From assembly GCA_028714255.1 (NCBI GenBank), contig JAQTMR010000005.1, positions 1-64,000 on the forward strand: a stretch of DNA of 64,000 nt, read 5' to 3'. The position numbers were made by a program, and so were the translations under genes. Under the pieces are notes generated by a model. It made no database searches and was not told the DNA's origin. It saw only the letters and a list, made by a program, of their open reading frames with translations. Positions within the stretch are counted from its first letter, which is position 1. Each line of letters opens with the position of its first letter. Positions 43,096-51,484 of the stretch are shown piece by piece. The DNA is from Phycisphaerae bacterium (GTDB lineage: Bacteria > Planctomycetota > Phycisphaerae > Sedimentisphaerales > Anaerobacaceae).

Positions 43096-44472
43096 TCAGT
43101 CATCGAGAAGAGTAGCGATTTGGTCGATGGTTTTTTTAGTCGCGCCCTGATTTTCGCGGATTACGTTTTGGCCATTATGGGCGATTTTTTCGGTGAAGCT
43201 CGGCTCGGCGAGACACTTTTGCATTGTGTCGAGCAGGTCCTGTTTGTCTTTGACCATAATGCCAGCCTGCGCGGCCAAGATGGCGTCGGCAGTCTGCTGG
43301 AAGTTGTGAATCGACGGGCCGAAGATGGTGCATTTGCCGAGCGCGGCTGCTTCTATTATATCCGAGCCTCCCATTGGAACAAGAGACCGGCCAGCGAAGA
43401 TTATGGAGGCGAGCGAATAGAATTTTCGCAGGTCACCCATCGTGTCGCCGAGGATGACATTTATGATTGATGAATTATGATTTATGATTTTTTTCTCTGT
43501 GTCCTCTGTGCTTTGTGGATTACCGCTCCATAACTGTCGCGGCTCTGTGGCGTTTTTCTTTATCTCGCTATACCGAATCAATTCAAATCCATCCCGTTTG
43601 ATTAAATCTGCGACTTCGTTGAAGCGTTCTGGTTTGCGGGGGACGATAGCCAGCCTTAAATCCTCGAATTGTTTTTGTTCGATGAGCTGTTTATAGACAT
43701 CGAGAATAATTTCTTCTTCGCCCGGGCCTGTTGCACCGGCGACCCATAACCGAGTTTTGAGTTTTGAGTTTTGAGTTCTTAGGTTCAGTTGTTCGGCGAG
43801 GGTGTCCGCGCCATCGACCTTATCGGTGATTTGGGCGGTGTCGTATTTGAGTGAGCCTGTGACGGATACTCTTTGGGGACGGCAGCCGATTTCTATGAAG
43901 CGCTGAGCGTATTCGTCCGTCTGTGCGAGGACGAGGCTTAACCTTTTGAACATTTCTTTAGCGAGCGATTTAATCTTTTTGTATCTGGAGAAACTTCTAT
44001 TTGTTAGTCGGCCATTAACCACGACGACGGGGGTTTTTAGTTTGTCGGCGATGAGGACGAAATTTGGCCAGACTTCAAGTTCCATCAGGATGCAGATAGC
44101 CGGCTGGATTCCTCGGAAGGCGCGGCGCATTATGGTGGAGAAATCGAGCGGGAAGTAAAAGACTTTATGGTTTTGGCCGAAGACGGTTGTTGCACGGGCG
44201 AAGCCTGTGTCGGTGGTTACGCTTATTACGATTTCGAAATTGGGGAATCTTTTTTCAAGTTCTTTGACGATGCTTCTTGCGGCGTTGACTTCGCCGAGGC
44301 TTACGGCGTGGAGCCAGATACATTTTTTCAGTGCGGGGTCTTTGCGGGCGATTTTGCCGAAGCGGTTGGGCCAGCCTGAACGGTACCGCTTGTATCTGGC
44401 CATCCTGTACAGGACGGTTGGAGTTATTGCCGCAGCGAGCAGCAGATATACAGAGTCGATAATGAATCTCAT
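43096..44472 (-). CDS. waaA: 3-deoxy-D-manno-octulosonic acid (Kdo) transferase
   Basis: GT30 enzyme that adds Kdo to lipid A precursor at the inner membrane. An N-terminal anchor (1-22), WLHAVSLGEV with catalytic Glu61, VISVTTDTG, PLDFSTIMRRA, ILMELEVWPNF, VVVNGRLTNRS, VTGSLKYD, GATGPGEEE, and VPMGGSDIIEAAALGK are canonical. At 458 residues it exceeds the usual 420-430 because of two inserted stretches, about residues 231-240 and 305-337, whose DNA is dispersed repeat text. Both fall in loops, so activity may survive. Promoter spacing predicts a leaderless transcript. Presence implies an LPS outer membrane. Confidence 0.92.
   Translation of the reverse strand: MRFIIDSVYLLLAAAITPTVLYRMARYKRYRSGWPNRFGKIARKDPALKKCIWLHAVSLGEVNAARSIVKELEKRFPNFEIVISVTTDTGFARATTVFGQNHKVFYFPLDFSTIMRRAFRGIQPAICILMELEVWPNFVLIADKLKTPVVVVNGRLTNRSFSRYKKIKSLAKEMFKRLSLVLAQTDEYAQRFIEIGCRPQRVSVTGSLKYDTAQITDKVDGADTLAEQLNLRTQNSKLKTRLWVAGATGPGEEEIILDVYKQLIEQKQFEDLRLAIVPRKPERFNEVADLIKRDGFELIRYSEIKKNATEPRQLWSGNPQSTEDTEKKIINHNSSIINVILGDTMGDLRKFYSLASIIFAGRSLVPMGGSDIIEAAALGKCTIFGPSIHNFQQTADAILAAQAGIMVKDKQDLLDTMQKCLAEPSFTEKIAHNGQNVIRENQGATKKTIDQIATLLDD
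43462..43560. repeat. Repeat-derived in-frame insertion in waaA (33 codons)
   Basis: Reads on the minus strand as CGCCACAGAGCCGCGACAG, CCACAAAGCACAGAGGACAC, then AATCATAAATCATAATTCAT: the intergenic repeat text of this kind of genome. It encodes NATEPRQLWSGNPQSTEDTE and a following NHNSSIIN stretch, which the family lacks. Confidence 0.6.
43753..43782. repeat. Second repeat-derived insertion in waaA (10 codons)
   Basis: Minus strand AAGAACTCAAAACTCAAAAC, a direct repeat of AACTCAA. It encodes RTQNSKLKT between the helix after DTLAEQLN and the conserved VAGATGPGEEE strand. Confidence 0.5.
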
Positions 44473-44479
44473 TGTTCAG

Positions 44480-44508
44480 ATGATATTTGGAAATCGCTGA
44501 TTTGTCAA
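44480..44508 (-). promoter_or_regulatory. Promoter of waaA, predicted leaderless
   Basis: Minus strand: TTGACA (44508-44503), 17-base spacer, TATCAT (44485-44480). Expected start near 44473, next to the ATG at 44472. Confidence 0.6.
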
Positions 44509-44583
44509 TCAGAAGACGGGCCTGAAAAAAGCGTCCGGCGAGACGCTGACGCCAGAAAGGGAGGCGGAACCAGATATATATAC

Positions 44584-44612
44584 TTGACTTGTATGTCGTT
44601 TTGGCGTAATAA
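44584..44612 (+). promoter_or_regulatory. Promoter of tRNA-Arg
   Basis: TTGACT, 17-base spacer, TAATAA, 17 bases before the tRNA. It may also drive the ABC exporter behind it. Confidence 0.55.
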
Positions 44613-44628
44613 GTAACATCAGGAATTT

Positions 44629-44702
<74 letters not shown>

Positions 44703-44737
44703 ATTGTTTTTTTCCCGGGAGAACAGAAGGGATTCTT

Positions 44738-46951
44738 ATGAAGGCATTTAATAGAATATTTAAGTATATCCTGCCGCAATGGCCGAGGATTGTCGTTGTT
44801 GTTATAAGCGCAATTCTGGTTTCTATTCTGTTATCTCTTAGTTTTATGACTGTGATACCGCTGCTAAAGGTAATGATGAATGAGGAGGGGCTGCACGGCT
44901 GGGTTGACAGGAAAAGCTGTAATATATCTTACGGGCTGGATTTTTATGTTCCTAATATTACTGATGTGAGCAGCACCGACAACCAGGATATTATTAATCA
45001 GCTTCAGGTAACCAAAGTTACAAAGGGAAGTATTGCCGATGCGGCGGGGCTAAAAGTCGGCGACAGAATCATCGAGGCAGGCAATGCTTTAATCGGGTCT
45101 AATCTGGAAAGTAACCCTGTCCGAGCACCAAAACTGTTGCAGGAGTTAGCTACAGTAAAGGACAACCTGATTACATTAAAGGTGAAACGTTTTGTTCCTG
45201 ACGGAATGCCTGAAGTTATGACAATGGCGATAAGCACTGCCGAGGATACTGCCTACATTGACAGTTTAGGCTGGTCGGGTATGGAGCGAATGAAGTTTAA
45301 TGCCGGTGCAAGGCTTATGAAATATGCACAATTGGCACTTAGCAGATTGCCCAGAGAGCAGAGCAGTGAAAATCAGACAAAAGCCATAATGTTTCTTATA
45401 ATCGGAGTCGGGATTATTACGGTTATTCGCTGCCTGGCAAAGTATTATCAAAGTTTTCTTGCTGAAAAAGTTGTGCAGGTTGGGATAAATCATTTGCGTA
45501 GGGATGCCTTCGAGCACGTTTTGAATATGCCGATGGGTTTTTTCGCCAATGAAAGGCCCAGTGATACCGTTAGCAGGCTGGTGCGTGACACCGGCGCGAT
45601 GGGCAACGGCATAAAAATAATGCTCGGTAAAGCTTTGCGTGAGCCTCTCAACGCGGCAGCTATGCTGGGAATGGCCGCTTACATAGACTGGAAGTTAACA
45701 CTTATTTTTCTCGGCGGTGCGCCGCCGACACTTTGGCTGGCAGGTACGCTGGGAAGAAAAATGAAAAGGGCTTCAAGAAAATCTCTTGTGGCGTGGTCGC
45801 AAATGCTCGCAAAACTGCAGGAGACAATGGAAAGCCTTAAAGTGGTTAAAGTATATAACCAGCAGAAATATGAGAAGAATATCTTTGAACACATAAATCA
45901 AAGCCTGTTGAAGCAATTGCTTAGAATTTCAAGTGTGGATGCAGCTACACAGCCTGTGCTGGAAGTTCTTGGAATGGCGGCAGGTTCTGTTGCACTTCTA
46001 TTCGGTGCAAGCTGGGTGGCGCAGAAGAAACTGGAAGGCCCTGAGTTTCTGGCGCTGCTGATTTTACTTGGGGCGGCTGCGGAAGCAGTACGAAAGACAA
46101 GCGATATCTGGAACAAGATTCAGGAGGCAAATGCTGCTGCGGAGAGAGTTTTTTCTATAATGGACCAGCCTTTAGAGCCGCAAAAGGAGGGAGCGGTAGA
46201 AATGGCGTCTCTTAAGAACACGATTGTATTTAAAGATATTGTATTTAGCTATCCGGGTTCCGAGAGGCCTGTTCTTAATGGAATCAATCTGTCGGTAAAA
46301 GCCGGTCATAATATTGCCCTGGTAGGGCCAAATGGGTCGGGCAAGACAACGCTGGCAAATCTGTTGCCGAGGTTTTATGACCCAGACAGCGGGCAGGTTT
46401 TTATAGACGGTGAAGACATACGAGATGCGACACTGTTTAGTTTGCGAAGTCAAATTGGGATGGTTACGCAAAATGTAGTGACATTCAACGATACCATAGC
46501 GGCGAATATCGCATACGGCAAGCCCGGGGCCAGCAGAGAAGAAATAGTTGCCGCGGCGGAACGGGCGTTCGCTCACGAGTTTATTTCTCCGCTGCCTAAC
46601 GGTTATGATACGATTATCGGTGAGCAGGGGGCCGGTCTTAGCGGAGGCCAATTGCAGAGAATCGTCATAGCCAGGGCAATTTTGAGAAACCCTGCAATTT
46701 TGATTTTCGATGAGGCCACCAGTCAGGTTGATGCCGACAGCGAAGCGAAGATTCACCAGGCCATCGAAGAAATTATGCATGACAGAACGTGTTTTATAAT
46801 CGCCCATCGGTTCAGCACCATCATTAGTGCGGATGTGATAGTGGTAATGGATAAGGGCAAAATCATCGCCCAGGGCCAGCACGAGAAGCTAATGCAGAGT
46901 TGCTCATTGTATCAAAGTTTGTATGAAACCCAGATGATAACGCTGGAATGA
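44738..46951 (+). CDS. MsbA-like ABC exporter with a PDZ domain in its first periplasmic loop
   Basis: 737 residues, a full half-transporter. The first membrane helix (about 18-45) is followed not by a short loop but by about 190 residues holding a PDZ domain (85-150: VTKVTKGSIADAAGLKVGDR and VKRFVP); the other five helices come after 215. The ATPase has Walker A GPNGSGKTTL, signature LSGGQLQRI, Walker B ILIFDEATSQVD and the H-loop IIAHRFST. MsbA and relatives flip lipid A-core; the waaA gene next door supports a lipid or glycolipid substrate. The ATG at 44738 with AAGGG upstream is chosen; earlier in-frame codons lie in tRNA-Arg. Confidence 0.9.
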   Translation: MKAFNRIFKYILPQWPRIVVVVISAILVSILLSLSFMTVIPLLKVMMNEEGLHGWVDRKSCNISYGLDFYVPNITDVSSTDNQDIINQLQVTKVTKGSIADAAGLKVGDRIIEAGNALIGSNLESNPVRAPKLLQELATVKDNLITLKVKRFVPDGMPEVMTMAISTAEDTAYIDSLGWSGMERMKFNAGARLMKYAQLALSRLPREQSSENQTKAIMFLIIGVGIITVIRCLAKYYQSFLAEKVVQVGINHLRRDAFEHVLNMPMGFFANERPSDTVSRLVRDTGAMGNGIKIMLGKALREPLNAAAMLGMAAYIDWKLTLIFLGGAPPTLWLAGTLGRKMKRASRKSLVAWSQMLAKLQETMESLKVVKVYNQQKYEKNIFEHINQSLLKQLLRISSVDAATQPVLEVLGMAAGSVALLFGASWVAQKKLEGPEFLALLILLGAAAEAVRKTSDIWNKIQEANAAAERVFSIMDQPLEPQKEGAVEMASLKNTIVFKDIVFSYPGSERPVLNGINLSVKAGHNIALVGPNGSGKTTLANLLPRFYDPDSGQVFIDGEDIRDATLFSLRSQIGMVTQNVVTFNDTIAANIAYGKPGASREEIVAAAERAFAHEFISPLPNGYDTIIGEQGAGLSGGQLQRIVIARAILRNPAILIFDEATSQVDADSEAKIHQAIEEIMHDRTCFIIAHRFSTIISADVIVVMDKGKIIAQGQHEKLMQSCSLYQSLYETQMITLE

Positions 46952-47059
46952 TACCCTCGGCGGGGAAAATAGACAGCCAAAAGCAAGGCAAGTTCGGTAT
47001 CATTGTGATAGTGTGGTTGAATGCGGGCGAATAGCGGGGATGGATTTGTTTTTATCTTA

Positions 47060-47956
47060 TTAAATCCTGCCTGAGCCGATAAGTGTTTTTAGTATCAGCG
47101 ACTTTGTCCAGTATATTAATGACTTAATATTCGGGTGCCGGCGAAAAGACTGACTGAGCAGTCGGTTCGCTTCTTCATACATCCCTTCGATGATTGCACA
47201 TCGGCCGGCTCTATAGCCTTCCTGGCTGAGTCTCTTCATTGCCCGAGAGCGAGGTATTAACTTTTCACCGCCGCCGTTGAAGTAGAAATCCTCAAGGACA
47301 TCAAATTCGACCTTGCGATTAGCAAATGAACGGACAGAGACATTGCCTTTATGACGTCTTCTTTTGAAAGTCGGCCCTTCGACCGAGATGAACTTATAGT
47401 TGACGGACAACTTTAACAAGAGTTTGTAAAAAGCACAGCACTTTAGAGACGCATCAAAACCACCAAACTCTTCATAAAACTTTTTAGGACATATCATCCC
47501 ACAAGAGTGAACATAAATAAACTCGAACAATTCCGCTGCGATATTACCTGACGGTAACGAACGTTGTTTTCGCTTTACATACCTGCCTTTTTCATCAATG
47601 CCCACGTGTGCCCCATAGGCAATTACATCGGGTCCGTGCGCTTCAACCGCTTTCATTAACCTTTCAATAGTATCCGGGAATAAAAGGTCGTCGGAATCGA
47701 CGAATGTAATATATTCTCCCTGCGCAAGTTCGATTAGTTTGTTTCGCGCAGCATATTGGCCTATGTGGTTTACCCAATAATACCTGACGTTATAACCGCT
47801 CTTGTTGAGCATTTCTTCGGTGCCGTCTGTCGAGCCATCATCGACCACGACAATCTCGTAGTCTTTGCAGGTCTGAGAAAGCACGCTCTCAAGCGTTTCT
47901 CTTAGATAGACTTTTCGGTTGTGGGTGGGTATGAGAACGCTAACTTTAGGAGCCAT
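47060..47956 (-). CDS. Family 2 glycosyltransferase
   Basis: 298 residues, GT-A fold. The nucleotide-sugar part reads SVLIPTHNRKVYLRETLESV, IVVVDDGSTDGTEE and the metal-binding FVDSDDLLFPDT; the C-terminal part has no membrane helix. Inverting transferases of this type add sugars to O-antigen or surface glycans; donor and acceptor are not predictable. It stands alone on the minus strand, divergent from a methyltransferase and near a 65-base remnant of a second GT2 gene (49031-49095). Confidence 0.87.
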   Translation of the reverse strand: MAPKVSVLIPTHNRKVYLRETLESVLSQTCKDYEIVVVDDGSTDGTEEMLNKSGYNVRYYWVNHIGQYAARNKLIELAQGEYITFVDSDDLLFPDTIERLMKAVEAHGPDVIAYGAHVGIDEKGRYVKRKQRSLPSGNIAAELFEFIYVHSCGMICPKKFYEEFGGFDASLKCCAFYKLLLKLSVNYKFISVEGPTFKRRRHKGNVSVRSFANRKVEFDVLEDFYFNGGGEKLIPRSRAMKRLSQEGYRAGRCAIIEGMYEEANRLLSQSFRRHPNIKSLIYWTKSLILKTLIGSGRI

Positions 47957-48099
47957 AGTGAAGTCCGAAACTTACCATGTTATTAACCATCACTAACAAA
48001 TATTTCATCCTGGCTGTTTTAGAGTCCACAGCATTTAAGATACATTACTAACAGATACTGATTTTGCAAGCAGTAATTAGTTATTTTTCTTCAATCCCT

Positions 48100-48129
48100 T
48101 GATGTATTGCCAAGGGTAACGATATACTC
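48100..48129 (+). promoter_or_regulatory. Candidate promoter of the methyltransferase gene
   Basis: TTGATG, 18-base spacer, TATACT, about 108 bases before the ATG at 48244. Confidence 0.45.
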
Positions 48130-48243
48130 AAGGCTGGTAATCTAAAAAGATTTGCTGGTAGTCGTGAAAGCGGTATGATATATTTTTGCGCAATTGCTGA
48201 TTATGGGAAGTTGTTAGTGGTAAAAGAGAAAGAGTATATAGTC

Positions 48244-49032
48244 ATGTCATATAAACCGGATGCTTCGCAAAAGGTTTTGGATAAGTATAAGATTCAAGAT
48301 TACCAGTACAGCTTTCCTTATCATCACATTCCTCATTTTGACAACGAAGGCGTTGGGGTGTGCTTTCTAACGCTACGCTGGGGATTCGAATATCTCTGCT
48401 ATTTGGGCCATATCCGCGAACTTGTCTATTCCCTTGCTCCTTCATCGGTACTCGATGTTGGCTGCGGGGACGGACGTTTAATCGGTATGCTTGACTGCGG
48501 GATTGAACGCAGGGTAGGCGTTGACCCATCCGAACAAGCTATTGGTTTCGCCAGGGCGTTTCACCATGATGTCGAGTTTTTATCTATTGGCGCAGAGGGA
48601 TTGAAAGAGACGTTCGATGTAGTTTTGGCAGTAGAGGTCTTGGAGCATATCCCGGATGACCAAATCAATACGTTCTTAAAGACGCTGGATGAACGAGCCA
48701 ACAGGAATGGTTATGTTGTTATATCCGTTCCCACAACTGTTGTCCCTGTGCGTAAGAAACACTACCGCCATTATGATTTGAACCTGCTCCAAAAACAGCT
48801 TGAAGAAGCCGGCGTACATTTGGATATTGTCAGCGTCGAATATGTGTATAAGAAGAGCCGATTTGTTAAACAGTACTTGAAATTTACCGAGAATTATTAC
48901 TGGTTTATGGAATTGAGAGCGCTGAACCGTTTGATGTGGAACTACGTGTGGAAACGATTGCGTAAGGCAGATGAAAAACACGGCCAACACCTTGTTGTGG
49001 TTCTCCGAAAAAGCGACGCCGGCATGCCTTAG
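48244..49032 (+). CDS. Class I SAM-dependent methyltransferase
   Basis: 262 residues. Motif I VLDVGCGDGRLIG and the later VVLAVEVLEHIP and NRNGYVVISVPTT pattern match the ubiquinone/menaquinone-like Methyltransf_11/23 group common in surface-sugar clusters; the C-terminal helical part (HYRHYDLNLLQKQLEEAG) would bind the acceptor. The ATG at 48244 is chosen as it starts the recognisable domain; codons up to 48175 remain open without a ribosome site. Substrate unknown, probably a glycan or its lipid carrier. The 3' end abuts a broken GT2 gene. Confidence 0.8.
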   Translation: MSYKPDASQKVLDKYKIQDYQYSFPYHHIPHFDNEGVGVCFLTLRWGFEYLCYLGHIRELVYSLAPSSVLDVGCGDGRLIGMLDCGIERRVGVDPSEQAIGFARAFHHDVEFLSIGAEGLKETFDVVLAVEVLEHIPDDQINTFLKTLDERANRNGYVVISVPTTVVPVRKKHYRHYDLNLLQKQLEEAGVHLDIVSVEYVYKKSRFVKQYLKFTENYYWFMELRALNRLMWNYVWKRLRKADEKHGQHLVVVLRKSDAGMP

Positions 49033-49095
49033 CGTTTGTTTTGCGCCATTTGTCGAGCCATCGTCAAGTACGGCGATTTCATAGTCTTTATCTTA
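49031..49095 (-). pseudogene. Remnant of a GT2 glycosyltransferase gene
   Basis: Minus strand reads DKDYEIAVLDDGSTNGAKQT, the conserved second strand of GT2 enzymes (compare KDYEIVVVDDGSTDGTEE in the intact gene at 47060). A stop lies just upstream in frame and the methyltransferase gene overlaps the other end, so only about 20 codons survive. It is not a copy of the neighbouring GT2; the residues differ. Confidence 0.75.
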
Positions 49096-49111
49096 TGCTG
49101 CGGAATAACGT

Positions 49112-50125
49112 TTACCGGTTCGAATACATGGCATCATAATATTTCTGGTAGTCGCCGGAGACAATGTTTGTCAGCCATTTATTATTTTGTAGGAACCAAT
49201 CTATCGTTTTGTTGATTCCTTCCTCGAAGTTTACCGAAGGTTCCCATTTCAGGTTTGTCATTATTTTTTTTGCTTCGATTGCGTATCGTCTGTCGTGGCC
49301 GGGTCTGTCTTTTACGTGTTTAATCAGTGATTTCGGTTTTTTGAGCCTGTCGAGGATTAGGGAGACTACTTCGAGATTTGTTTTTTCGTTGCAGCCTCCG
49401 ATGTTATAGATTTGACCGGGCGGGGCTTCAGATAAGACCATCCATATAGCGGTGCAGTGGTCATATACGAACAGCCAGTCTCGTACCTGTAGGCCGTCGC
49501 CGTAAACGGGCAGGTCTTTATCTTTCAGCGCGTTGTTAATCATAAGCGGAATCATTTTTTCGGGGAACTGATATTGGCCGTAGTTGTTCGAGCATCTTGT
49601 GATGTTATATTTCAGGCCCCATGTATGGCCGAAGGCTTTGACCAGATGGTCGGCGGCGGCCTTGCTGGCCGAGTATGGCGAATTGGGAGAGAGAGGTGTG
49701 TCTTCGGTGAATTTGCCGGTTGGGCCGAGTTCGCCGTAAACCTCGTCGGTCGAAATTTGAACGAACCGCTCTAATTTTTTGTCGCGGGCGGCTTCGAGCA
49801 GAGTTAATGTACCAACGACGTTTGTTTCTATAAAGACCTTCGGTTCAGATATTGAGCGGTCCACGTGACTTTCGGCGGCAAAATTAATAATAGCATCTAT
49901 TTTATGTTCGTTGATAATTTTTTCTATCAGGGGGCCGTCGCAGATGTCGCCTTTGACGAATTTGTGGTTGGGGTGGTTCTCGAAGCCGGCGAGATTTTCG
50001 AGATTGCCGGCGTAGGTGAGCTTGTCGAGATTTACGATGAAGCAATCGGGATGCTCGGAAAGCGCCATCCGAACGAAATTGCTTCCGATGAAACCTGCTC
50101 CTCCAGTAACCAGGATTTTTTTCAT
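49112..50125 (-). CDS. rfbB: dTDP-glucose 4,6-dehydratase
   Basis: Second enzyme of dTDP-rhamnose synthesis. Extended SDR: TGGAGFIGSNF for NAD, INFAAESHVDRS, the catalytic STDEVYG and YSASKAAAD (Tyr and Lys), and TRCSNNYGQYQFPEK. 337 residues. It is the last gene of the rfbA-C-D-B operon and overlaps rfbD by four bases (ATGA). The set rfbA, C, D, B is complete, so TDP-L-rhamnose for a surface glycan can be made here. Confidence 0.94.
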   Translation of the reverse strand: MKKILVTGGAGFIGSNFVRMALSEHPDCFIVNLDKLTYAGNLENLAGFENHPNHKFVKGDICDGPLIEKIINEHKIDAIINFAAESHVDRSISEPKVFIETNVVGTLTLLEAARDKKLERFVQISTDEVYGELGPTGKFTEDTPLSPNSPYSASKAAADHLVKAFGHTWGLKYNITRCSNNYGQYQFPEKMIPLMINNALKDKDLPVYGDGLQVRDWLFVYDHCTAIWMVLSEAPPGQIYNIGGCNEKTNLEVVSLILDRLKKPKSLIKHVKDRPGHDRRYAIEAKKIMTNLKWEPSVNFEEGINKTIDWFLQNNKWLTNIVSGDYQKYYDAMYSNR

Positions 50126-50964
50126 AAGGTCTCCAAAAAACGTTCCAACGATACCTGCCAGGGCTTAATCGGCTCATCGAGCAGGGCACTTATTTTGCCG
50201 CAGTCGAAGCAACTATTAAGCGGCCTTTTTGCGGCGGCAGGGAAATCAGCGGTTTTACAACTGTTTAAATCCACGGACATATTAAGTTTATCAAAAATGA
50301 ATTTTGCCATTTCAAACCGGCTGACGTATCCTGCACCTGCAAAATGGAACAGGCTCTGAGGTTTTTTCTGCAGCAATTTGCAAATTGCCCCGGCAACTTC
50401 GGTCGTAGCTGTGGGCGAGCCTATCTGGTCGTCAACAACTTTCAAGGTTTTACCAGCTTTGGCGAGTTTAACCATCTTGGCCACGAAATTATTGCCGGCG
50501 GAACCATAAGTCCATTCGACACGCATTATACAATTGGAGCAGCGACTTTCAATTAAAAGCTGTTCGCCTTTTAGTTTGCTTGCTCCATAGGCGTTTATCG
50601 GATTTGTTTTGTCAGTTTCGGTATAGGGTTTGTCAGAAGCGCCATCGAAGACGAAGTCTGTGCTGATATGAAGTACCCATACGCCCGCTTTTTCGGCGGC
50701 AAGGCCGAGCTTGCCTACGGCTTCGGCATTGACTTTGTATGCCAATTCGGTTTGGCTTTCGGCTTTTTCGACATTGGTATAGGCGGCGCAGTTAATTACG
50801 GCATCGATGCCTTCGAGAGCGTTGGAGAGGTAGTTTTGGTTTGTGATATCGAACTCGGGCAGGTCAAGCACGGTCGCATCGAGCTTATGCTGCTGACAAG
50901 CGAGGGCCAAGTCTGAGCCGAGCATTCCTTTGCCGCCCAAGATGGCGATTTTGTTATTAGCCAT
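50122..50964 (-). CDS. rfbD: dTDP-4-dehydrorhamnose reductase
   Basis: Last step to dTDP-L-rhamnose. SDR of the RmlD type: ILGGKGMLGSDLA, AVINCAAYTNVEKAES, HISTDFVFDG, YGASKLKGE, and RVEWTYGSAGNNF. 280 residues. The true start is the ATG of MANNKI, eight bases inside rfbC; a longer upstream frame begins with low-complexity MTTPTPTNSVPTP that lies in rfbC and is rejected. Its stop overlaps the start of rfbB. Confidence 0.93.
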   Translation of the reverse strand: MANNKIAILGGKGMLGSDLALACQQHKLDATVLDLPEFDITNQNYLSNALEGIDAVINCAAYTNVEKAESQTELAYKVNAEAVGKLGLAAEKAGVWVLHISTDFVFDGASDKPYTETDKTNPINAYGASKLKGEQLLIESRCSNCIMRVEWTYGSAGNNFVAKMVKLAKAGKTLKVVDDQIGSPTATTEVAGAICKLLQKKPQSLFHFAGAGYVSRFEMAKFIFDKLNMSVDLNSCKTADFPAAAKRPLNSCFDCGKISALLDEPIKPWQVSLERFLETL

Positions 50965-51484
50965 CCTTACGCGTCCAATCGTAGGGGATATGGTTGTCGT
51001 GGGGGTGGGTACGGAATTCGTCGGGGTTGGAGTAGTCATACATTTCAGAAACTACGTTTACGATGTAGGCTACGGTATCGCTGACGCACATCCAGCCATG
51101 CTGAACGCCCGGCGGGATGCGGACTACTCCGGGAGATAGCTCACCGAGATAGAGCTGGTTAACGTTTTGATAAGTGGGCGAATCTTTGCGTTCGTCGTAG
51201 AGGGCGATTTTTACCATTCCCTTTATGACGTAGAACATATCTGTTTGTTTCTTGTGCCAGTGCCAGGCCTTTACGACGCCGGGGTTGGTTGTGGTGAAAT
51301 AAACCTGTCCGAATTTTTCGAACCATGGGTCGTCGGCCCTGATTATTTCTCCGAGCCAACCTCTCTCATCGTATAGCACTCTTGCGCGTCTAGCCTTTAC
51401 GCCTTCGATGAGTTTTCCTGAACCGCGGATAATCAGGTCTTCATCCGCAAAAACCGTTTTTAGTTCTGCTATTTTTTTTGTCAC
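50957..51484 (-). CDS. rfbC: RmlC-like cupin, probable dTDP-4-dehydrorhamnose 3,5-epimerase
   Basis: 175 residues of the RmlC cupin family. It occupies the rfbC slot between rfbA and rfbD. The usual RGLHYQ active-site motif is replaced by KAWHWHKKQTD, retaining a His in register, and the strand FYVIKGMVKIALYDERKDS and IPPGVQHGWM are family-like. The variant is known from archaeal and bacterial surface clusters and presumably epimerises a dTDP-4-keto-sugar. Start overlaps the rfbA stop by four bases. Confidence 0.82.
   Translation of the reverse strand: MTKKIAELKTVFADEDLIIRGSGKLIEGVKARRARVLYDERGWLGEIIRADDPWFEKFGQVYFTTTNPGVVKAWHWHKKQTDMFYVIKGMVKIALYDERKDSPTYQNVNQLYLGELSPGVVRIPPGVQHGWMCVSDTVAYIVNVVSEMYDYSNPDEFRTHPHDNHIPYDWTRKDG

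Noticed and set aside
43484-43696. Plus-strand frame across the waaA insert
   Set aside because: Shadow of waaA and repeat text; no start signal.
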